NCBI GenBank assembly: GCA_039621445.1
Contig: CP154956.1
Span: forward strand, 4,524,170-4,588,169
DNA from: Euglena gracilis
Lineage: Eukaryota; Euglenida; Euglenophyceae; Euglenales
DNA: 64,000 bases
Reading direction: 5' to 3'
The notes under the pieces: model-generated
What the model was told of the DNA's origin: nothing
Databases searched by the model: none
Seen by the model: the letters and a program-made list of their open reading frames with translations, nothing else
Program-made: the position numbers and the translations under genes
Shown here: positions 57,757 through 64,000 of the stretch, in pieces
How the letters are laid out: each line of letters opens with the position of its first letter
Position numbering within the stretch: the stretch's first letter is position 1

Positions 57757-57903
57757 TTTCATGAATGCATTTCTATCTGGATTGAATAGGATCTTTTATG
57801 ATCAAATGTTGATTCCAAACTTCATTTAAAAATATGAATCTAACGGTTTTGTTTAGTGGATATCTACATTGATTTGATCATTTTACTCTGAAGACACTAA
57901 GAT

Positions 57904-57911
57904 AAAATTGA
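57904..57911 (+). promoter_or_regulatory. AAAATTGA early promoter motif
   Basis: Exact match, 29 bp before ATG 57,941. Confidence 0.75.
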
Positions 57912-57940
57912 ACATATAAAATAAGACTTATATATCCTAA

Positions 57941-58362
57941 ATGTCTCATCAATCAATTGTTGATCTTAATGATACACTTGCTAAAACTCACTCAAATTAT
58001 GACTTAATTGATTATATCAGACGAATTAATAATCTCATGAAAGAACCACTTGATTTATCATTTATGGAAGAGCTGTTGTCATTTATTGAACAAGACACAT
58101 GTTGTATTCCACATACGTTACTTGTGAAATATGGAGTATTTAAAGAATGTAATTTGAGTTTACATGTTAAAGAGAAATTACAAGAATATGAATTTGTAGA
58201 AGAGGATGATTTTAGACTCACGCAAGTCCGTGAGTCTAAAAAAGGCGGAAAAACACATCACAATATTTATTATTTTCATCCCAGTCATTTAAATTGATAT
58301 CTATGAATGAATCTGAATTCTTAGATATAGTCAGATCTCTATTTGATTGGCTCCGACGTTGA
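57941..58362 (+). pseudogene. MSV199 paralogue with a late frameshift
   Basis: From ATG 57,941 the frame gives an MSV199-type domain (LDLSFMEELLSFIEQDTCCI, then HTLLVKYGVF, then DFRLTQVRESKKGG and HHNIYYFHP). It stops at 58,295-58,297, just where the paralogues continue with FK and a helix. In another frame from 58,288 the expected continuation appears (FKLISMNESEFLDIVRSLF) and ends at 58,362. This implies an indel near 58,285. Without it the protein would still lack the coiled-coil tail of its relatives. It has an exact early promoter and a 12-bp-arm hairpin (58,211-58,240). Confidence 0.68.
58211..58240. repeat. Hairpin inside MSV199 coding sequence
   Basis: Perfect 12-bp arms TTTAGACTCACG and CGTGAGTCTAAA around a 6-base loop. 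It encodes FRLTQVRESK, the same place in the domain as the palindrome at 57,401-57,426, although the two sequences are unrelated. Confidence 0.9.
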
Positions 58363-58415
58363 TCTAACAAAGAGACCATAATGTAGTCTGATATTTTTTA
58401 GAATAATATAAGAAC

Positions 58416-59012
58416 ATGAATATAATAGATTACATCAAAAAAAATGCAGATATTTATTTATCATTTGTGGAAGAGTTATTATTATTCACAGAACAAGATA
58501 CATGTTGTACCCCACATACTTTATTGATAAAGTATGGAGTTTTGAACAGCTATAGTTCTAATTTATGTGTTAAGGAAAAATTATCAGATTTTACTGAAAA
58601 TGAAGATTATAAACTGGCGGAGACTAGAGAACCAATTAGAATGCGTGGTTGTATATTTAGAAAAATATACTACCTTCATCCTGATACTTTTAAAATTTTA
58701 CTGATCAGACATAATGTGAAATTTGCAAGATATTATATCTTTTTAGAAAAGTGTGTTAAAAAATATAATGGTGTTAATGAAATAGAAAATACCGTGGAAG
58801 AAACAACGGAAGAAACAAAGGAAGAAGCAAAAGAAGAAGCAAAGGCAGAAATAAAATCGAAAATAAAAATAATAGAAGTTGCCAAAGAAATAACATATCT
58901 AACTAATCAACTTAAGAAAAATAAAGAATATCTAAATAAGTTAGAAGAAAAATTCAATACAGTTGAAAACAATGTTACTAGAATATTACTTCCTAACATT
59001 GGAAAAAAATAA
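58416..59012 (+). CDS. MSV199 domain protein with coiled-coil tail
   Basis: 198 residues from ATG 58,416. The N-terminal MSV199-type domain (residues about 8-115) has LSFVEELLLFTEQDTCCTPH, LIKYGVLNSY and FRKIYYLHPDTFKILLIR, with YYIFLEKCVKKYN closing it. Then comes a Glu/Lys-rich repeat (about 128-150: EETTEETKEEAKEEAKAE) and a coiled coil ending in LLPNIGKK. It has no DUF3627 domain. Intact, a close relative of 57,941-58,362 (shared EQDTCC.PHTLL). No clear AAAATTGA upstream. Role unknown; a DNA-binding-type domain is inferred for the family. Confidence 0.75.
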   Translation: MNIIDYIKKNADIYLSFVEELLLFTEQDTCCTPHTLLIKYGVLNSYSSNLCVKEKLSDFTENEDYKLAETREPIRMRGCIFRKIYYLHPDTFKILLIRHNVKFARYYIFLEKCVKKYNGVNEIENTVEETTEETKEEAKEEAKAEIKSKIKIIEVAKEITYLTNQLKKNKEYLNKLEEKFNTVENNVTRILLPNIGKK

Positions 59013-59065
59013 TTTTTATTTGGGTAGACACCGCATTACACATGTCTGTTCCCAAGGGAAGGGGG

Positions 59066-59112
59066 GGTTAGAGGGATAGAAGGTTAGAGGGATAGAAGGT
59101 TAGAGGTTAGAA
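59066..59112. repeat. Short tandem repeat 'ttagagggatagaagg'
   Basis: Two and a half 16-bp units between convergent genes, preceded by a seven-G run, the only long G run in the viral-type coding part. Confidence 0.8.
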
Positions 59113-59127
59113 GAATTGGAAAGCCTT

Positions 59128-59499
59128 TCAATCCAAATCGATCCTCCAAAGACCGGCATCTAGCCAGTCATAGTCAGGAGTCCAGCACATGTCGATTCCA
59201 CCCCACCAATCGAGCGTTTCTTCCCAGTCAAAATCCCTTCGTCGCTCCATTCTAAGTGTGCTTAGAGTCAACTCATCTGCACACCGTTCTGTACACACTG
59301 TGGTTATGTACAAACTGGGATATATCCTCGTGAAGGCCATCCATCCAAAACCGTTTGGACTTCGGGTCCAGAACCGACTTTCTCTGCCACACCAGGGACA
59401 CTGTTCCCATGGAGAATATGTATATTCAATAACGTTATCAGCAACTTCTCTGCTCATCTTCTTTGCCAAAACAATGGCATACGCGTCTGCGGAAGACAT
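59128..59499 (-). CDS. Small Trp/Cys-rich protein, possible zinc-binding
   Basis: 123 residues from ATG 59,499. It has CPWCGR (residues about 34-39) and CTERC (about 69-73), a C-x2-C ... C-x3-C layout that could hold a zinc ion. It is rich in Trp and acidic residues towards the end (WDEETLDWWGG-like, WTPDYDWLDAGLWRIDLD). I do not recognise a family. An exact AAAATTGA on the minus strand lies 64 bp upstream. GC content is a little higher than in neighbours. Confidence 0.6.
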   Translation of the reverse strand: MSSADAYAIVLAKKMSREVADNVIEYTYSPWEQCPWCGRESRFWTRSPNGFGWMAFTRIYPSLYITTVCTERCADELTLSTLRMERRRDFDWEETLDWWGGIDMCWTPDYDWLDAGLWRIDLD

Positions 59500-59562
59500 T
59501 TTTCTCTGTGAGCAAAAATTCAGCTGGAATCAAGAACGGGAATATTTTACGCACATAAAAAT

Positions 59563-59570
59563 TCAATTTT
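59563..59570 (-). promoter_or_regulatory. AAAATTGA early promoter motif (minus strand)
   Basis: Exact match, 64 bp before ATG 59,499. Farther from the start than in the other genes here. Confidence 0.6.
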
Positions 59571-59591
59571 TATTCGTAAAAATCTATTTTT

Positions 59592-60488
59592 TTATTCATT
59601 TTTCTGCCATACAAGAGCATATCTAATGGCTTTACCTACCTTAAGACCTAGTTTAATTGGATTTTTAACCATATTACTCTTATTCATGGTTTTAATTGTA
59701 AATTCTCTCATGTTATATCTGATACCATTTGATGTAACATCTTCTATATAAATAACAATGAAACCTCCTGGTGTAACAGCTTGAATCATTTTCATTATAT
59801 AAAGATGGTAAAATTTCAACCATTCCGTATATGTTGGATTTTTAATGATATTTTGCTTGTCATCATTACCATATTTTTCCAGGTCAAAATATGGTGGACT
59901 AGTAATAGCTAGATCATAGTAATTATCCTTGATTTTTGCTTCTTCAAATGGCAAAGCCTTGACTATCGCATCTGTTTCAGAAGATCCTAATGTTTTGATG
60001 ATTTTTTTGTATCCTTTTTGTAGGTTTTTATTGGGATCAAAGCCATGATATATTTTTGCTTCACTAGCTAAGGAAGCAATTAATCTATCACCCCATCCTG
60101 ATGATGGATCTAGGATAATCGATCTTTTTGGAACTAGAGTATTAATGATCCATAGACAGAATGTAACGTTAAAAGTGTTACATTCCCTTGTACTTGTATA
60201 GACCAATTCTCTTTGATCAAATGGAGACATTTTTTTAATACCCTTATTCTCCTCCTTGATTTGAGCCCATGTTTCTGCAGGTGTTTTATAACTGGCAAAT
60301 TGACAATTAATACGTTCATATTCAGTAAAATGATTAGATAAATGATCACATGAGAAATAATCTTCTGGATATTTTCTTTCCAAAACTCTATTACCATTTT
60401 GATCTTCAGTTATCTGTAAGGTCTGATTTTTTAGGTTATTAAACATAACCTCTGGAGGAGCTAATGATTTTGACCAAAAGGGAAACAT
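59592..60488 (-). CDS. DNA-methyltransferase-like protein (TSPPY motif)
   Basis: 298 residues from ATG 60,488. An AdoMet-binding motif I (LDPSSGWGDRLIAS, residues about 143-157) is followed by catalytic motif IV TSPPYFDLEKYG (about 217-228) and a GGFIVIYIED strand. TSPPY is typical of amino-methyltransferases acting on adenine N6 or cytosine N4 in DNA. The N-terminal third (YERINCQFASYKTPAETW) is not recognised. There is no target-recognition domain of a restriction system and no nuclease gene next to it, so it may be an orphan methyltransferase. Divergent from the next gene with a shared 87-bp gap. Intact. Confidence 0.75.
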   Translation of the reverse strand: MFPFWSKSLAPPEVMFNNLKNQTLQITEDQNGNRVLERKYPEDYFSCDHLSNHFTEYERINCQFASYKTPAETWAQIKEENKGIKKMSPFDQRELVYTSTRECNTFNVTFCLWIINTLVPKRSIILDPSSGWGDRLIASLASEAKIYHGFDPNKNLQKGYKKIIKTLGSSETDAIVKALPFEEAKIKDNYYDLAITSPPYFDLEKYGNDDKQNIIKNPTYTEWLKFYHLYIMKMIQAVTPGGFIVIYIEDVTSNGIRYNMREFTIKTMNKSNMVKNPIKLGLKVGKAIRYALVWQKNE

Positions 60489-60549
60489 GTGTATGATATT
60501 TTTTGGTATATATTATTCAAATATTTATCTCCAAAAAAGAGGAATAAAA

Positions 60550-60557
60550 AAAATTGA
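60550..60557 (+). promoter_or_regulatory. AAAATTGA early promoter motif
   Basis: Exact match, 18 bp before ATG 60,576. Confidence 0.7.
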
Positions 60558-60575
60558 AATTATTTTATTGAAAAT

Positions 60576-61679
60576 ATGAGACCTGACAACATGTCTTACA
60601 CAACTCTTGATCAAGTGAAATATGTGGCAAATTGTTACATTCAGGACCGATTAAACATGGCAAGAGTGGACATCATTAATTACTTTCAGAATACCTTGCC
60701 ACATGTGCATCCATCGATTTATTATGAATCAAGGATGTACCTCTACAAGAAACAACTGGAAGTCCTTGCTACTCGTGGGGATTTTGAAATTAGTGAAGTA
60801 ATTGATCGAGTTAATGCAGAATATAGTGTTTATTCGGGATATTACCCTACAACCAGTAGTATCACACAAGAATTCGATGTGAACTCAGAAGTAGAAGATC
60901 AGAACACAATCGAACATCATGTTGAGTCTGAAACTCAAACAGATGTAAGTTTCGAAATGGAAGATCAGAACACAGTTGAACATCAAGTTGAATCTGAGGT
61001 TCAAATCGTGAAGATTGAAATGGAAACCCAAACAGAGGAGATAAGGATTGAGACTGATACTCAGAGCACTCAGACGGAAGAAGTAATCCAGCCTAAGAAA
61101 GTGACCGTAGTTGTATCTAATGAAGGGATTCAGCCCAAGGCAGAGATTCAGCCCAAGGCAGAGATTCAGCCCAAGGCAGAGATTCAGCCCAAGGCAGAGA
61201 TTCAGCCCAAGGCAGAGATTCAGCCCGATGTTACAACTGAATCTTCAAGTAATTTGACAAGTAGTGTTGTTATTCAAAATAAATCATATCTTGAAGTGGT
61301 CCTGAAGAAACATACTGAACTGAGTAACCCTGTTAAGAAACAGGAACAATCAGAAGACAAGAAAAAACCGTCACTTCCTGTGGAAACAGAAATTAAGAAA
61401 ACAGAGATCAAAACACCAAAACAGGCCGTTGTTCTGACTAGACCTCTTAACCCAGCTGTGTTTAGAACCGTTAGTGGAAATAGGTTAGAAATCCCGATAT
61501 TAGGAGCGGATAAGATCCATCTTTTTATCGACCTATTCGCCAAAATGTTTAACCTTGACCCAAGTTTCAATGATTTCAAAACATACAATGCCAATACCAG
61601 ATTTAAGGCAGCTTATGAAGCGATGAAATACCTTGACATTGATCAGGGCGTCATCAATTCATTGTTGTCTCAATTGTAA
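60576..61679 (+). CDS. Unknown repeat-containing protein
   Basis: 367 residues from ATG 60,576. Residues 1-95 look folded (YTTLDQVKYVANCYIQDRLN; LYKKQLEVLATRGDFEISEV). The middle is acidic and polar with repeated QTE/QTD and EMEDQNTVEH-type units, then six or seven copies of IQPKAE (18-bp DNA repeat, 61,125-61,230). A Lys/Glu/Pro-rich part follows, and a C-terminal domain of about 75 residues (LEIPILGADKIHLFIDLFAK to VINSLLSQL). No known family recognised. A disordered linker between two small domains is the clearest structural statement. Intact with an early promoter. Confidence 0.68.
   Translation: MRPDNMSYTTLDQVKYVANCYIQDRLNMARVDIINYFQNTLPHVHPSIYYESRMYLYKKQLEVLATRGDFEISEVIDRVNAEYSVYSGYYPTTSSITQEFDVNSEVEDQNTIEHHVESETQTDVSFEMEDQNTVEHQVESEVQIVKIEMETQTEEIRIETDTQSTQTEEVIQPKKVTVVVSNEGIQPKAEIQPKAEIQPKAEIQPKAEIQPKAEIQPDVTTESSSNLTSSVVIQNKSYLEVVLKKHTELSNPVKKQEQSEDKKKPSLPVETEIKKTEIKTPKQAVVLTRPLNPAVFRTVSGNRLEIPILGADKIHLFIDLFAKMFNLDPSFNDFKTYNANTRFKAAYEAMKYLDIDQGVINSLLSQL
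61125..61230 (+). repeat. 18-bp in-frame repeat (IQPKAE)
   Basis: Nearly identical units 'attcagcccaaggcagag' with no frame change. DNA identity between units suggests recent expansion. Confidence 0.93.
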
Positions 61680-61706
61680 TTTCTATTTTATTATTTTTTT
61701 GCAATA

Positions 61707-63095
61707 ATGCCTATTCCTTCGGAAAATGCTATTTATATTGAAAATCAAATATCTACAACCATTATACAAGTGACTCCTCCATCAGAAACAGAACAGATAT
61801 CTATGCCAATACTTCCGATTGAAATATATAATGATTATCATAAATTATTATATCCTCCGATTCTCAATAGCTTTAATGACGGAGCAATAAGCACAGATGG
61901 ACTTGTCTTAATATGTTCCAATAAAGAACTGAAACATCTAGGAAATGATATATATCAATTAAAAAACAACCAAAGTCTACTATCTAATGTCATATATGAT
62001 AAGAATATCATAGATACTAAAAAAACTACAGAAAGACTATCATATATTATTCCTAGTCGACCAACAGGTTACAATCCTGTTTTAGTAGATGAAAATGGAA
62101 ATATAATATATTATAATCCTCTTGTATGGAAAATCAATCCAGTAAGCTACATCGTTAAAATAGATAGAAATATTATTAAATCTAATGTATTTTATATTAC
62201 TTTTTTAAGATATTATGGAACTACTGGAGGTATTATTAATACAACAGCTGGACCAACTGGATTTACGGGTATTATGGAAATTACAGGACCAACAGGTTAC
62301 ACTGGTCCAACAGGAGTTACTGGATCAACTGGATCACAAGGACCAACTGGACCAACAGGTGTAGGATCAACTGGATCTCAAGGTATAATTGGGCCTCAAG
62401 GTATAACTGGATATCAAGGTGTAACTGGGATTCAAGGTGTATCTGGGATTCAAGGTGTAACTGGGATTCAAGGTGCAACTGGAATTCAAGGTGTAACTGG
62501 ACCACAAAGGCTAACTGGATATCAAGGGCTAACTGGATATCAAGGACTAACTGGATATCAAGGTGCAACTGGATTAACAGGTCAACAAGGTACAACTGGA
62601 TTAACAGGTCAACAAGGTGCAACTGGCATAACTGGTATTCAGGGGCCAACAGGTATTCAGGGTCCAACTGGATCCCTAGGATTTACTGGAGATCAAGGTC
62701 TAACTGGTTATCAAGGACTTACTGGTTATCAAGGACCAACTGGTTATCAAGGACCAACTGGTTATCAAGGACCAACTGGCTATCAAGGACCAACTGGCTA
62801 TCAAGGACAAACTGGATATCAAGGACCAGTTGGACTTCAAGGTTCTACTGGTATTCAAGGCCCTGTTGGTAATCAAGGATACACTGGACTTAGAGGATCA
62901 ACAGGTATTCAAGGACCTACTGGTATCCGCGGACAACTTGCTCGATTCACTACCGGTTACACGGGTGTATCGCAGCATCGCCATTTCACCATTGCGTGGA
63001 AGGCGCCGGCGTGGACGCACTGCCGGACCCCGTCGCATTACGCGTACGGAAACGCCTACCCCCCTATTTTTCCGCGAATGGGATTATTCGCGTGA
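61707..63095 (+). CDS. Collagen-like protein, 3' end replaced by foreign DNA
   Basis: From ATG 61,707. Residues 1-180 are a non-collagen head ([19 protein letters not shown]). Residues about 181-408 are Gly-X-Y triplets dominated by GPTG, GYQGPT and GIQG units. Mimivirus collagen-like proteins of this kind sit in virion fibres and are hydroxylated and glycosylated. After GIRGQ (about 62,932) the frame enters GC-rich DNA and ends with about 50 unrelated residues ([17 protein letters not shown]) at 63,095. No C-terminal trimerisation or tip domain is present, so the gene is truncated. Confidence 0.8.
   Translation: MPIPSENAIYIENQISTTIIQVTPPSETEQISMPILPIEIYNDYHKLLYPPILNSFNDGAISTDGLVLICSNKELKHLGNDIYQLKNNQSLLSNVIYDKNIIDTKKTTERLSYIIPSRPTGYNPVLVDENGNIIYYNPLVWKINPVSYIVKIDRNIIKSNVFYITFLRYYGTTGGIINTTAGPTGFTGIMEITGPTGYTGPTGVTGSTGSQGPTGPTGVGSTGSQGIIGPQGITGYQGVTGIQGVSGIQGVTGIQGATGIQGVTGPQRLTGYQGLTGYQGLTGYQGATGLTGQQGTTGLTGQQGATGITGIQGPTGIQGPTGSLGFTGDQGLTGYQGLTGYQGPTGYQGPTGYQGPTGYQGPTGYQGQTGYQGPVGLQGSTGIQGPVGNQGYTGLRGSTGIQGPTGIRGQLARFTTGYTGVSQHRHFTIAWKAPAWTHCRTPSHYAYGNAYPPIFPRMGLFA
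62929..63092. other. GC-rich foreign bridge between two truncated collagen-like genes
   Basis: About 160 bp with clearly higher GC than both sides (blocks such as 'ggcgccggcgtggacgcac'). It contains the hairpin CGCGAAT-gggatt-ATTCGCG (63,072-63,091). The plus-strand collagen gene enters it from the left and the minus-strand one from the right. No terminal inverted repeats or target duplication found, so it looks like a rearrangement scar or assembly join. Confidence 0.65.
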
Positions 63096-63994
63096 CCTTT
63101 TACATCTGTTTTATCTCTAGCATCAGATAACTGTGTTATTGAAGATGTTGCACAGTATATTTTATTACAGCATAAATATATAGAATTATTAAGAATACTA
63201 GCAGCTGCTGAAGTTGTTGAAGATAAAAATACATTATTAATATCTTGAGTGGCTGTAAAGGAACCTAATCCTCCCAAAAAAACTGAATTAGTTATATTAC
63301 CGATTGATCCATTAATGCCATAATTAAATCTATCATAAATTACGTTTGTAAAATTACCTCCTGGCATTTCATATTTCAACGTAATCGCTTTGTTAAAATT
63401 TTTAACGGATGAATCAAACGTAGATAAAATTACACTATCAGTTACATCCGAATTTAAACCAGAGTTGGTATTGTAGATTGACATTATGTTATTACTTGCT
63501 GATGTAAAAACTGTTCCAACTGGACTTGAATTCAATATCAAGTTGTTAGATCCTGTTAGAGATGACCAATTTGTTGATGAATATGTCTTTAACCACATAT
63601 TATTTTTGATTAAATCTACACTATTACCTGAAAAATCTGCTAATGATGCACCGAATCCTGTTGCACCATTAGGACCATTACCTACTGGCCCGGTTGGGCC
63701 AGTAGGTCCACGATATTGACCTGTTCCCATGTAACCTATGAGACCAGTATAACCTGTAGATCCTTGAAATCCTACGATACCAGTATAACCCATAGGTCCT
63801 TGAAATCCTGTAATACCTGTAATACCAATAAGTCCTTGAAATCCGATTTGTCCTGTATAATTCAATCCAGTTGAACCTGTATGCCCCATAGGACCAGTGG
63901 GTCCTGTAGGTCCATAAGAATTCAAACCAGTAGGTCCTGTCGGTCCAGTAGATCCTTGAGGTCCAGTAGGTCCTGTCGGTCCTGTGTTATTCAT
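63056..63994 (-). CDS. Collagen-like protein with S74-type tail, 3' end lost
   Basis: Minus strand from ATG 63,994. Residues 2-105 are Gly-X-Y triplets ([16 protein letters not shown]). Then follows a folded region ([55 protein letters not shown]). It ends with [10 protein letters not shown] (about 288-297), the start of a peptidase-S74 intramolecular chaperone domain as found on tail and fibre proteins. Right after this the frame enters the GC-rich bridge and stops at 63,056. In complete proteins about 100 further residues carry the catalytic Ser-Lys pair, so self-cleavage is not expected. Confidence 0.78.
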   Translation of the reverse strand: MNNTGPTGPTGPQGSTGPTGPTGLNSYGPTGPTGPMGHTGSTGLNYTGQIGFQGLIGITGITGFQGPMGYTGIVGFQGSTGYTGLIGYMGTGQYRGPTGPTGPVGNGPNGATGFGASLADFSGNSVDLIKNNMWLKTYSSTNWSSLTGSNNLILNSSPVGTVFTSASNNIMSIYNTNSGLNSDVTDSVILSTFDSSVKNFNKAITLKYEMPGGNFTNVIYDRFNYGINGSIGNITNSVFLGGLGSFTATQDINNVFLSSTTSAAASILNNSIYLCCNKIYCATSSITQLSDARDKTDVKGHANNPIRGKIGG

Positions 63995-64000
63995 TATTAT

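Noticed and set aside
62317-62667. Minus-strand Leu/Gln/His-rich frame
   Set aside because: Antisense shadow of the collagen-like triplet repeat.
62929-63092. Second copy of the TATCT-type transposon
   Set aside because: No CTTAGACGG ends, no 12-mer sites and no flanking duplication.

Overview
The window reads as two unlike genomes joined end to end. Positions 1 to about 46,970 look like nuclear DNA of a unicellular eukaryote. This part is GC-rich and crowded with poly-G and poly-C runs, dinucleotide microsatellites, minisatellites, foldback elements and interstitial CCCTAA telomere-type repeats. Its coding signal comes as short exon-sized islands 0.5-3 kb apart on the + strand. Positions about 46,970 to 64,000 are AT-rich, densely coded on both strands and clearly of Mimiviridae-like giant-virus type. 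They carry a multidomain glycosyltransferase, F-box/leucine-rich proteins, MSV199/DUF3627 proteins, a DNA-methyltransferase-like protein, collagen-like Gly-X-Y proteins and AAAATTGA early promoters. The simplest reading is a giant-virus fragment endogenised in a protist chromosome. A chimeric assembly is the alternative and must be excluded.

Host-like part. Exon islands from 3.9 to 31.2 kb, read in order, describe one receptor-type nucleotide-cyclase-like gene: an N-terminal membrane anchor, a long extracellular Cache-like sensor region, a second membrane segment near 18.65 kb, a helical linker near 20.5 kb, a divergent class III cyclase-homology domain (23.4-27.5 kb) and a helical tail. A second set of Cache-like exons (41.6-46.8 kb) looks like the sensor half of a related receptor, and it stops where the viral-type DNA begins. 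Between and within these genes lie repeat families, a Ty3/gypsy fragment and several foldback elements. A 1.75-kb stack of very GC-rich and tandemly repeated DNA lies at 43.77-45.52 kb.

Junction. Host-type sequence ends in a poly-C run at about 46,967. It is followed by a 207-bp element with about 50-bp inverted arms (47,007-47,213), about 1 kb of gene-free AT-rich DNA, and four to five copies of an 89-91 bp hairpin repeat that replace the 3' end of the first viral gene.

Viral part. Several genes are damaged. The glycosyltransferase has at least four frame breaks and no 3' end. One of two F-box/LRR paralogues is broken, as is one of three MSV199 paralogues. Two collagen-like genes are truncated tail to tail on either side of about 160 bp of GC-rich foreign DNA. 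Another MSV199/DUF3627 gene is split by a 3,659-bp GC-rich element with perfect 32-bp terminal inverted repeats and a 5-bp target duplication (TATCT). That element has no recognisable transposase. It holds at least 15 exact copies of the near-palindrome GCGC-ASST-GCGC, many spaced exactly 33 bp apart. The element and its phased array are the most novel features here. An insertion of this kind, together with gene decay, fits residence in a eukaryotic chromosome better than a replicating virus.

Limits: exon borders are approximate, host taxonomy is not resolved, and no database search was possible.
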